Made by a program: the position numbers and the translations under genes. Of a DNA stretch of 7,327 nucleotides, positions 1-6,576 are shown one piece after another. Numbering within the stretch: position 1 is the first letter of the stretch; each line of letters starts with the position of its first letter. The DNA comes from Candidatus Altimarinota bacterium. GTDB lineage: Bacteria; Patescibacteriota; Gracilibacteria; RBG-16-42-10. The stretch is from contig JAGNZB010000062.1 in the NCBI GenBank assembly GCA_017984655.1, positions 1-7,327 on the forward strand, written 5' to 3'. The notes beneath the pieces are model-generated. The model searched no databases. It worked only from the letters and a program-made list of their open reading frames with translations, and was not told the origin of the DNA.

Positions 1-54
1 GGTGTCGCTGCGGTGATTGGTGTAATCATTGGTTTGCTTGGTTTTGGTGTTTGA
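1..54 (+). CDS. 3' end of an unidentified hydrophobic protein (partial)
   Basis: Reading from base 1, 17 codons are open before TGA at 52-54. They encode GVAAVIGVIIGLLGFGV, a Gly/Val/Ile/Leu segment typical of a C-terminal transmembrane helix or the hydrophobic end of a flavoprotein-like enzyme. The rest lies outside the window, so the family cannot be named. The gene is on the same strand as the glycosyltransferase that begins 63 nt later, with no terminator between them, so the two could be co-transcribed. If the glycosyltransferase really acts on carotenoids or other isoprenoid lipids, this neighbour could belong to the same pathway, but nothing visible here proves that. The reading frame itself is uncertain because so little of it is seen. 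Confidence 0.5.
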   Translation, partial: GVAAVIGVIIGLLGFGV

Positions 55-117
55 TCGCATTCTGAAGCCGTACAGTGATGGCTTTTGTGATTCTCATCTT
101 GGCTGAATTGATGTACT

Positions 118-1275
118 ATGGGCCTGCTTTTTATTTGTTCTATGCTTTTTTGGTATAGCCTCCTGACAGATGTCTTTGCTCTTAGTATTCTGGTCCATTG
201 TGTCCTCAATTTGATTTTTGTGCTGCGACCAATTGTGGTGGGAAAGCAGATCGTGGATCATGGTTTGGTCAGTGTATTGATTCCAGCTCGTAATGAAGAA
301 AAGGTGATCGAGCGCTGTATTCGCTCACTGATCGCTCAGGATTATCCCCATTTGGAGGTGATTATTTACAATGATCAATCAACAGATTGTACTGGAGTAA
401 TTATGGATCGGTTGGTCAAGGATCATGATCAGGTGCAGGTGATTCATGGCACGCATTTGCCTGATGGCTGGGTGGGGAAAAATCATGGTTGTCATATTTT
501 GAGCAAGGCGGCTAAGGGGCAGTGGCTGCTTTTTGGTGATAGTGATATTGCAATGCACCCTGATGCGATCAGTAGGATCATCGCTACTGCTGTGAGTTCT
601 AAATTACAATTTCTTTCTTTCTTCCCTCGGTTTGATAATTATAGCTTTGCAGAGCGGGCATTTTTGCCATTATTTTACTTTTATCTGTACGGCTTCTTGC
701 CAATGTGGTCTATTACCAAAAGTAAGAATGCTACAGCAGTAGCTGCTAATGGTTCCTGTATTTTGATTAGCCGTGAATTGTATACTGAGATTGGTGGGCA
801 TGAGACTGTCAAAGACAAGGTGCTTGAGGATGTTTTGATGGCGCGTCATGTCAAAGGTCTTGGTCATAGTATTGGCTACGGTGACGGTAGCAAGCTGTAT
901 GATGTGCATATGTACGACAACATTGCTGGAATCTGGGAAGGCTTTAGCAAGAACAGTTTCTCGATGATGAAATGGAATTATGCAGCAGGTGTCTATTTTG
1001 TGATTCTGGGTTTGTTGTTTTTTGTGCTGCCTTATATCGGTCTAATTTGGGCTTTGACTACAAATAACTGGCTACTTTCGCTGACATTTGGCTTTAGTAG
1101 CTTTATCTATTTACTTTGTATGACACTGGTTAGTATCCATTTGCGCCAGGGGATTTGGAGTATTGTCATATTCCCCCTGAGCATGTTTCTTAGCTTGTGT
1201 GTCATTGTCAATTCTATGTATCGTACGGCTACGGGCAAGGGGGTGACATGGAAAGGACGAACCTATGCTAAATAA
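118..1275 (+). CDS. Membrane-anchored family 2 glycosyltransferase (CruC/CrtQ-like)
   Basis: 385 residues, predicted to transfer a sugar from a nucleotide-sugar to a lipid acceptor at the cytoplasmic membrane face. A helix at about 16-38 is followed by a GT-A fold: VSVLIPARNEE (51-61), NDQSTD (85-90, usually DDxS, so N85 is a mild departure), PDGWVGKNHGC (115-125), the metal-binding DSD (141-143), AANGSCILISR (209-219) and EDV (237-239, catalytic base region). Three C-terminal helices follow (about 292-313, 317-338, 348-368), then a TWKGRTY end. The PDGWVGKN block, the IWEGFSKN block (272-279) and the WKGR.Y tail are characteristic of the hydroxychlorobactene/diaponeurosporenoate glucosyltransferase branch of GT2; that assignment is from family knowledge and the acceptor is inferred. 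ATG 118 is the first possible start after the in-frame TGA at 109-111. No clear Shine-Dalgarno sequence is visible. The length is normal for the family. Confidence 0.88.
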   Translation: MGLLFICSMLFWYSLLTDVFALSILVHCVLNLIFVLRPIVVGKQIVDHGLVSVLIPARNEEKVIERCIRSLIAQDYPHLEVIIYNDQSTDCTGVIMDRLVKDHDQVQVIHGTHLPDGWVGKNHGCHILSKAAKGQWLLFGDSDIAMHPDAISRIIATAVSSKLQFLSFFPRFDNYSFAERAFLPLFYFYLYGFLPMWSITKSKNATAVAANGSCILISRELYTEIGGHETVKDKVLEDVLMARHVKGLGHSIGYGDGSKLYDVHMYDNIAGIWEGFSKNSFSMMKWNYAAGVYFVILGLLFFVLPYIGLIWALTTNNWLLSLTFGFSSFIYLLCMTLVSIHLRQGIWSIVIFPLSMFLSLCVIVNSMYRTATGKGVTWKGRTYAK

Positions 1276-1298
1276 AGCATTCATGCCCATTTTATCTT

Positions 1299-1324
1299 TT
1301 GAGCTTGGTGATAAATGAGCTCAA
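1299..1324 (+). repeat. 7-bp inverted repeat after the glycosyltransferase
   Basis: TTGAGCT at 1299-1305 is the exact reverse complement of AGCTCAA at 1318-1324, leaving a 12-nt loop. It begins 24 nt after the glycosyltransferase stop and ends one base before the proposed nusA -35 box. No T-run follows it, so alone it is a poor intrinsic terminator. It could stabilise the 3' end of the upstream mRNA, or be one half of a larger terminator with the repeat at 1333-1374. Confidence 0.4.
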
Positions 1325-1325
1325 G

Positions 1326-1354
1326 TTGCCAAGTACCGTAATGCTCGATATAAT
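1326..1354 (+). promoter_or_regulatory. Sigma-70-type promoter for nusA
   Basis: TTGCCA at 1326-1331 and a perfect TATAAT at 1349-1354 are separated by 17 bp, the optimal spacing for a housekeeping sigma factor. Transcription would begin near 1361, giving a leader of about 90 nt before the nusA ATG. The -10 box lies inside the loop of the perfect inverted repeat 1333-1374, whose right arm would form the very 5' end of the nusA mRNA. Confidence 0.75.
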
Positions 1355-1374
1355 TGTTTGTGAAATTACGGTAC
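1333..1374 (+). terminator. Perfect 10-bp inverted repeat, possible terminator or operator
   Basis: GTACCGTAAT (1333-1342) and ATTACGGTAC (1365-1374) are exact reverse complements around a 22-nt loop, and ATTTTT follows at 1375-1380. Transcripts arriving from the glycosyltransferase gene could fold this into a hairpin followed by a short U-run, so it may act as that gene's terminator. The loop is long for an intrinsic terminator, and the arms also flank the nusA -10 box, as operator half-sites for a repressor would. The sequence alone does not decide between the two roles. Confidence 0.5.
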
Positions 1375-1451
1375 ATTTTTGATGCTAGACTTGTATATGA
1401 TCAAGCTGGCTTATTGGCAGTGTACCCAAAGAGATTTCTAACTTTTATTTT

Positions 1452-2798
1452 ATGCAATCCAAATTTGCAGCGGCAATCGCCCAGATCTGTGACGAAAAAC
1501 ATATTGATCCTCAGCTGGTTATTGAGGCAATTGAGGCGGCTCTCGGTGCGGCTTATCGCAAAGACTATGGTAGTTTGGATCAACAACTTCGCGTTGTTTT
1601 TGATCCTCAGACTGGTCTGACCAATGTGTATCAACAATTTTCCGTAGTTGAGGAAGTCACCAATGCTGATTTTGAAAAGACTCCAGCGCAAGCAAGAAAG
1701 ATTCTCAAGGATAGCAATGTGGGCGATATTATTGAGATCGAAGTTACTCCAAAAGAGTATGGTCGTATTGCTGCTCAGACTGCAAAGCAAGTAATTATCC
1801 AACGTGTGCGAGAGGCAGAACGTGAAGCGATCTACAATCTCTACAAAGATCATGAAGGTGAGTTATTGTCAGCACAAGTGCAGCGAGTAGAGCGTCAGGG
1901 TGATGCGTTTATTGATCTTGAGAAAGCTACTGTACTGTTGGAACGTGGCCATCAGATTCCTGGTGAGCGTCTTTACAATGGTCAGCGTCTCAAAGTGCTG
2001 CTGGAAAAGGTTGCTCGTAATGAGAAAGGTCCTCAGATTGTGATTTCTCGCTCTCATCCCAACCTCATTCGTGCGTTGCTTGAGCTTGAGGTTCCTGAAG
2101 TCAATGAAGGAATCGTGGAGGTCAAAGCTATTGCGCGTGAGCCTGGTGTGCGTACCAAAGTTGCTGTAGCAGCGAAGGAAGAGGGAATCGATCCTGTTGG
2201 TGCCTGTGTTGGTCAGAAGGGGGTGCGTATCCAAGCCGTTACTGACGAGCTCGGTCGCGAGCGTATTGATGTGATCGAATGGTCATCTGATCCAGTTCGT
2301 TTTATGATCAATGCCCTATCACCAGCGAAGATTATCAGCATTGAGCTACTCAAGTCTCAGAAACTAGCTAAAGTCTATGTCAATGAAGACCAGCGTTCTC
2401 TGGCTATTGGTAAGAATGGTCAAAATGTCCGACTTGCCTCTCAACTAACCGGCTGGGAGATCGATATCGAGGATTTTGTCACCGATGAGACTACTGTGCC
2501 ACCTGGGGCGGTGATTGAAGAGGTTACTGCTGTCTCAGTGGAAGATATGCCAGTTCTGTCTTCTCGTGATCGTACGCTAACTGAGAGCGAACTAGCAGCT
2601 CTCCAAGGAGAATCAGAGGTAGCGCCCAAGGCTGTGAAGAAAGCATCTAAGAAAGCAGCTCCAAAGGCTGCTAGTAAACCAAAAGCTGAGCCAAAAGCAA
2701 AAGTGGCGAAGGTAGCTGCTAAGAAAACTACCAAAGTAGTAGCGAAGGCTCCTGTAAAGAAAGCCAAAAAACCAGCGACTGTAAAAAAAACGAAATAA
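1452..2798 (+). CDS. nusA: Transcription termination/antitermination factor NusA with Lys/Ala-rich tail
   Basis: 448 residues. NusA binds RNA polymerase near the flap and RNA exit channel and modulates pausing, intrinsic termination and antitermination. The N-terminal polymerase-binding domain covers about 1-125, starting MQSKFAAAIAQICDEK. An S1 domain follows (about 134-200, through RNEKGPQIVISRSHP), then KH1 (about 203-282, DPVGACVGQKGVRIQ at 247-261) and KH2 (about 285-345, LAIGKNGQNVRLASQLTGW at 317-335). The core matches bacterial NusA through residue 345. Instead of acidic repeat domains, the protein ends in a spacer and a basic tail (390-448: 22 Lys, 16 Ala, only one Glu). ATG 1452 is the only start available: no ATG, GTG or TTG lies in frame back to the TGA at 1398-1400. 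No Shine-Dalgarno sequence precedes it. It has its own promoter and terminator; rimP and infB, its usual partners, are absent from this window. Confidence 0.96.
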   Translation: MQSKFAAAIAQICDEKHIDPQLVIEAIEAALGAAYRKDYGSLDQQLRVVFDPQTGLTNVYQQFSVVEEVTNADFEKTPAQARKILKDSNVGDIIEIEVTPKEYGRIAAQTAKQVIIQRVREAEREAIYNLYKDHEGELLSAQVQRVERQGDAFIDLEKATVLLERGHQIPGERLYNGQRLKVLLEKVARNEKGPQIVISRSHPNLIRALLELEVPEVNEGIVEVKAIAREPGVRTKVAVAAKEEGIDPVGACVGQKGVRIQAVTDELGRERIDVIEWSSDPVRFMINALSPAKIISIELLKSQKLAKVYVNEDQRSLAIGKNGQNVRLASQLTGWEIDIEDFVTDETTVPPGAVIEEVTAVSVEDMPVLSSRDRTLTESELAALQGESEVAPKAVKKASKKAAPKAASKPKAEPKAKVAKVAAKKTTKVVAKAPVKKAKKPATVKKTK

Positions 2799-2810
2799 GT
2801 ACATGAACTC

Positions 2811-2848
2811 AAAAGAGGCAGCTCATCATGAGAGCTGCCTCTTTTTTT
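2811..2848 (+). terminator. Rho-independent terminator of nusA, probably bidirectional
   Basis: AAAAGAGGCAGCTC (2811-2824) pairs perfectly with GAGCTGCCTCTTTT (2832-2845) around a 7-nt loop, and the T-run at 2842-2848 has seven Ts. It starts 12 nt after the nusA stop. The convergent penicillin-binding protein gene ends at 2859, and in that direction the hairpin is followed by four Ts, so it can plausibly stop transcription from both sides, less strongly on the minus strand. Confidence 0.95.
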
Positions 2849-2858
2849 AACTTGATAA

Positions 2859-5800
2859 TTACAAGAGGACTTCAGTTGTTGGGCTTAGAATTGGTGGGGT
2901 GGTCAGGGTGTCGCTCACCAATGTACCTTGTACAATTATCTTGCGTCTCAAGCGTGTGACATTCTCATTGCTATCAAATGCTCTTACCATGATCTCATGT
3001 GTTCCTTGGTTGGCATCTACAGGTATCACATATGATGTGATATAGGGACTGTTTTGGAGCGTGATAATCGGGGTGCCATCGAAGAAGAATTCAACGCGCT
3101 CGATTGTTTTATCATCGGTCACATTGGCATTGAGTTCAAAACTCTCACCAGCTCTGAGAACGTCGTTCTCACGAGGGCTATTGAGAATGATGGTCGGACT
3201 GGCAGTGTCATCTGAGATGATGACGCCTACTTGTTCGCTCACTTGTCTACCGTCTTGTAGTGTGAAGACAAATCGTAATGAGTGGACTGATCCTAGTGCT
3301 GTAGCTGGGATTGTGTAACTCAAGCTATCAAAAGGAGCTGTACTGTACTCACTGATCAGTTTGTTATCAAAGTAGGCCCTGATGTTACTGATATCTCGTG
3401 GATTATTGATACTAAACTGAGCTTGATTTGGTCCATTGGCAATCTTGTCACCCTCACCTGGAGTGATCATGTCAATGCCAACGCTAGCAGATGGCACAAT
3501 GTTGCATGTTTCAGTTGGTATCTTGCTTGGATCATCGATATAGACGACCGGCGTCCCTTCAGAGGTAGTCGAAGATGAAGCACCTTGGCCATTAGTGTTT
3601 TGATTGGTTGCAGCCCAGGCTCGGACTGCATCTTCCCAGCGTTGAAGAGCTGGGTCGTCAGGCCGGACATAATAAAGTAGTGAGTGATGATCTTGGTACA
3701 CATACAGTACCGTATTCTCCGGGCAGGCTTCTGTAGCTAACTTCCCTGAGGTTTGATCCACTTTTGCTGACTGGAATCCCTGTTCGACAAGTTTTGGGAT
3801 ACCGTAGCTGGGGAATAACTCAGTCCTGATTTTGTCACTAGGTGTGGTGGCACTTGGTAATAAGCCTGAATTAATACTAATGGCAACCTCTTTTATGCCT
3901 TCTGGTCGTTCAAATTCTTGCTTGGTTTGACCGGTAAGGGCTTTGGTCATGAAGCTCTTCCAGATTGGTGCGGCAGTAGTTAAGCCGTCAGCGGTCAGTG
4001 TCGGAATGTCACCTTGATTGTTGCCTACCCAGACACCAGTGACGATGTTTGGGGTATAACCGATGGTCCAGAGATCTTTTGGGCGCTTGATATTGTTGAC
4101 GATGTTGATTGATGTTCCGGTCTTGGCGGCTACTATCTGTCCAGGAATGGCTAGGTTGCTCCAAGTACTGGGACGGGCATCTGTGTCGGACAAAATATCA
4201 TTGACGAGGAATGCAGCTTGAGGGTCCAAGACTTCTACACCTACTGGAGTTGAGCGCTGCCAAATCTCTTCTCCTTGATCATTAGTAATTTTTAGAATTG
4301 CACCGGTGTCACGGCGGACACCATTGTTGGCAAATACGCTGAATGCTCTAACCATGTCGATTGGGGTGATCTCTTCAACACCAAGGGCCAATGCGAGGCC
4401 ATTGTCAGCAGCCAAGCTTTTGTCGACGTATTCTACACCCATGTTATGTACTAGTGAGAGGGTATCCTCTACCCCTGCAAGGTATTGAGATGCGACTGCA
4501 GGGACATTGAGTGAGTTGGACAATGCTGTGCGCACTGTCACGGGGCCTCGGAATTTGCCGTCGTAGTTGAAAGGAGTGTAGTTGTTGCCGAAGTCGGTCT
4601 TGGCATCGAAGAGCACCGTGCCACTACCAAAGCCCTTGGTAAAGAGGGTTGCGTAAGTAAAGGCTTTGAATGTTGAGCCTGGTTGCCGTTTTGAGGTGAT
4701 CACATTCACTTGGCCGTCGACACTGTCATCGAAGTAATCTTTTGAGCCGACCATGGCTAAGATCTCGCCAGTCTTCGGATCAATACTAATGAGGCCTGCA
4801 TTCTTGGCACCATAGATTTTATCGTTGCGTGCTGCACCTTCTTTGATTGCTAGTTCCGCATTCTCTTGGAGTTTGCTGTCTAGTGTAGTGTAGACTGTGA
4901 GTCCTCGAATTTGTTCGCCATAGGTTTTTTCTAGTTCTTGGAGGACATAGAATACAAAGTGTGGAGCCCGGATGGTTTCTTTGAATGGTGAAAAAACTAA
5001 TACATCATTCTTGGCTTTTGTGTATTCAGCATCATTGAGCATGCCTAATTCATGCATGCGGCCCAGGATGTATTGTTGTCGTTTGAGCAATGCATCTTTG
5101 TTGTTGTATGGTGAATAACGAGGTGGGGACTGCGGAATCGCTGCCAATGCTGCGCTCTCAGCAATAGTGAGGTCTTTGGCTGATTTGTTGAAGTAGGTTT
5201 TTGATGCAGCTTCAACTCCGTAAGATTGCGCTCCATAGAAGATCTTATTGAGATACATCTCCAAGATTTTCTCTTTGGAATAGTGTTGTTCTAGCTCTAC
5301 AGCTAGAATCAGCTCACTCAGCTTTCTTCTTATGGTTTTCTCTGGTGAGAGAAAGGTTAATTTGACTAGTTGTTGGGTGATTGTTGACCCTCCTTGTCGA
5401 GAGGTGCTGCCGGTGACGATATTTTTAGCATCAATCAGTACAGAACGGGTGAGACCTTTCCAGTCAAATCCTGGGTGACTAAAGAATTCATCATCCTCTA
5501 CTGCGATAGTGGCATTGAGCATGTGTCTGTGAATCTGATCATACTTGATGACAGTACGTCGCGCTCCTTCGTCGCCCACTTCGTAGAGCAGAGTGCCGTC
5601 ACGAGCGAGAATCTTTGTGCTTGATTGTAGGTTGATTTGGCTGATCTCTTCTGGACTGGGTAAGTCTTTGAGAATCAAGAGGATGAAAACAAACATTCCA
5701 ATAGCACCAGCCACGGCTAAGCCAAGACAGGTGACAATGAAGTACCAGAGATACAGCTTCCAGCCTTTTTCGTGGGGGACCAGCTTTTTGCTGAGGATAG

Positions 5801-6005
5801 CTCTCCACCCTTTGGCGGGTTTTGCTTTTGGCTCGGGAGCAATAGTGAACTGTTTTTTATGCAGAGGCTCTCGGTCGGGTTGTTCAGTTTTTAAACCGAG
5901 GTCGCTGCTAGGGTTTGGTTGACGTGTCTTGGGGAGTTTGTCTTTAGCTGATAGATTTTTCTGCTGGGGGAGAGACTTCTTGTTGAACTGGTTTTTTTTG
6001 TTCAT
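2859..6005 (-). CDS. Bifunctional class A penicillin-binding protein (PBP1A type) with Ig-like C-terminus
   Basis: 1048 residues; polymerises and cross-links peptidoglycan outside the membrane. A basic, Gln/Pro-rich cytoplasmic tail (1-84) precedes one membrane anchor (about 85-112). The GT51 glycosyltransferase domain (about 130-330) has VEDDEFFSHPGFDWKG (169-184, catalytic E170), RQGGSTITQQ (203-212), RKLSE (227-231, second catalytic Glu E231) and KEKILEMYLNKIFYG (244-258). The transpeptidase domain (about 400-690) has SxxK as S444-T-F-K447, SxN as S498-L-N500 and KTGTS at 628-632, so both activities look intact. Beyond a linker with C761 and C834 come two predicted Ig-like beta domains (about 842-932 and 936-1026), which make it longer than usual class A enzymes. 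No alternative ATG exists before residue 104 (inside the anchor), so ATG at 6005 is preferred although it overlaps the upstream gene by 62 nt. It ends 14 nt short of the hairpin terminator shared with nusA. The family is certain; the paralogue name is not. Confidence 0.96.
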   Translation of the reverse strand: MNKKNQFNKKSLPQQKNLSAKDKLPKTRQPNPSSDLGLKTEQPDREPLHKKQFTIAPEPKAKPAKGWRAILSKKLVPHEKGWKLYLWYFIVTCLGLAVAGAIGMFVFILLILKDLPSPEEISQINLQSSTKILARDGTLLYEVGDEGARRTVIKYDQIHRHMLNATIAVEDDEFFSHPGFDWKGLTRSVLIDAKNIVTGSTSRQGGSTITQQLVKLTFLSPEKTIRRKLSELILAVELEQHYSKEKILEMYLNKIFYGAQSYGVEAASKTYFNKSAKDLTIAESAALAAIPQSPPRYSPYNNKDALLKRQQYILGRMHELGMLNDAEYTKAKNDVLVFSPFKETIRAPHFVFYVLQELEKTYGEQIRGLTVYTTLDSKLQENAELAIKEGAARNDKIYGAKNAGLISIDPKTGEILAMVGSKDYFDDSVDGQVNVITSKRQPGSTFKAFTYATLFTKGFGSGTVLFDAKTDFGNNYTPFNYDGKFRGPVTVRTALSNSLNVPAVASQYLAGVEDTLSLVHNMGVEYVDKSLAADNGLALALGVEEITPIDMVRAFSVFANNGVRRDTGAILKITNDQGEEIWQRSTPVGVEVLDPQAAFLVNDILSDTDARPSTWSNLAIPGQIVAAKTGTSINIVNNIKRPKDLWTIGYTPNIVTGVWVGNNQGDIPTLTADGLTTAAPIWKSFMTKALTGQTKQEFERPEGIKEVAISINSGLLPSATTPSDKIRTELFPSYGIPKLVEQGFQSAKVDQTSGKLATEACPENTVLYVYQDHHSLLYYVRPDDPALQRWEDAVRAWAATNQNTNGQGASSSTTSEGTPVVYIDDPSKIPTETCNIVPSASVGIDMITPGEGDKIANGPNQAQFSINNPRDISNIRAYFDNKLISEYSTAPFDSLSYTIPATALGSVHSLRFVFTLQDGRQVSEQVGVIISDDTASPTIILNSPRENDVLRAGESFELNANVTDDKTIERVEFFFDGTPIITLQNSPYITSYVIPVDANQGTHEIMVRAFDSNENVTRLRRKIIVQGTLVSDTLTTPPILSPTTEVLL

Positions 6006-6507
6006 GATAAGCGCTGTAAGTCATAAGAATACTGGCGGCACATACTAGGAATAATCCCATATCTGGTCCTCCCCAAACACTATTATCAAAAGTGTAGTTG
6101 AGAAGTTGGAAAATGCTTAGGGCTAGGGTAGCAATTGTTCCCACAAAAGTAATTTTCTCATATGACCAAGGTAGTGTGGGGAGCTTGGTGGTAAATAACG
6201 GTGCCATCACTAGAGCTCCGACTATGAGACTGAGCAAGAAGGCTAATTTGCCTAATGGGGAGAATAAACTACTGACCCAATGTGTATAGAGTGCGCTGCC
6301 ATACGTATAAGCTGGAAAGAAGCTAAAAATCACTACTGCGACGGCACTCGCGACAATGAGTTTCTTGAACAGTGTCAGCTTCATAAACTTTTCTTTGAGT
6401 CCTGCAAATTGTTTTTTTGCTTCAGCTGCTAAGTCGGCAGCTGGTGGAGGTGTTTGAGGTGCTGCAGGGGTTTCTGGGGGCAATGGCTGTGGTGTGGTTT
6501 CTTCCAT
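5944..6507 (-). CDS. Four-helix membrane protein of unknown function with Pro/Ala-rich N-terminus
   Basis: 187 residues; I do not recognise the family. The first 25 residues are Pro/Ala/Thr-rich and probably disordered, and a charged helix follows (about 26-48, AKKQFAGLKEKFMKLTLFKK). Four hydrophobic segments come next (about 49-64, 84-104, 119-137, 148-167), then a polar C-terminus. FFPAYTYG after the first helix and a GPDMG turn before the fourth recall small polytopic proteins common in CPR genomes; that resemblance is an impression, not a search result. It starts at ATG 6507 behind an extended -10 promoter with a leader of about 20 nt and no clear Shine-Dalgarno sequence. Its last 62 nt overlap the start of the penicillin-binding protein gene in another frame, which implies one transcript and possible translational coupling. 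An envelope or cell-wall accessory role is a guess from this context. Confidence 0.82.
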   Translation of the reverse strand: MEETTPQPLPPETPAAPQTPPPAADLAAEAKKQFAGLKEKFMKLTLFKKLIVASAVAVVIFSFFPAYTYGSALYTHWVSSLFSPLGKLAFLLSLIVGALVMAPLFTTKLPTLPWSYEKITFVGTIATLALSIFQLLNYTFDNSVWGGPDMGLFLVCAASILMTYSAYHEQKKPVQQEVSPPAEKSIS

Positions 6508-6533
6508 AAGGAATAAGCAAATAGTTCGCAGCC

Positions 6534-6542
6534 ATCATACCA
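6534..6542 (-). promoter_or_regulatory. Extended -10 promoter for the membrane protein/PBP operon
   Basis: On the minus strand TGGTATGAT (6542 down to 6534) is an extended -10 element: TG, one base, then TATGAT. No good -35 box lies 17 bp upstream (TTCTGT at 6562-6557), which extended -10 promoters tolerate. Transcription would start near 6527, about 20 nt before the ATG at 6507. Confidence 0.55.
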
Positions 6543-6547
6543 GAATG

Positions 6548-6556
6548 TGCTATACT
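6548..6556 (+). promoter_or_regulatory. Extended -10 promoter for the DUF4870-like gene
   Basis: TGCTATACT at 6548-6556 is an extended -10 element (TG, one base, TATACT). The best -35 candidate, TTCGCA at 6525-6530, is 20 bp away and weak. The expected start near 6563 gives a leader of only about 14 nt before ATG 6577. Only 11 bp separate this -10 box from the one facing the other way. Confidence 0.6.
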
Positions 6557-6576
6557 ACAGAAGGATATTCTTTTTT

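Noticed and set aside
78..158. A 26-residue hydrophobic reading frame starting at ATG 78 and overlapping the glycosyltransferase start
   Set aside because: It has no ribosome-binding site and no independent support, and it runs out of frame into a well-supported gene. Hydrophobic peptides arise easily in this T-rich stretch.
2607..2795. The repetitive Lys/Ala coding stretch as a DNA repeat array or CRISPR-like element
   Set aside because: The units are degenerate, in frame and unspaced. The repetition is at the amino-acid level within one gene.
2441..2812. A long minus-strand open frame opposite the end of nusA, rich in Phe and Ala
   Set aside because: It is the mirror of the Lys/Ala codon run of the NusA tail, which has few stop complements; it has no promoter or ribosome-binding site and overlaps the terminator.
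6547..6576. In-frame GTG that would extend the DUF4870-like protein by ten residues
   Set aside because: The GTG lies upstream of the TATACT box and the expected transcript start, and the added residues (YYRRIFFF) are encoded by the promoter and leader bases.
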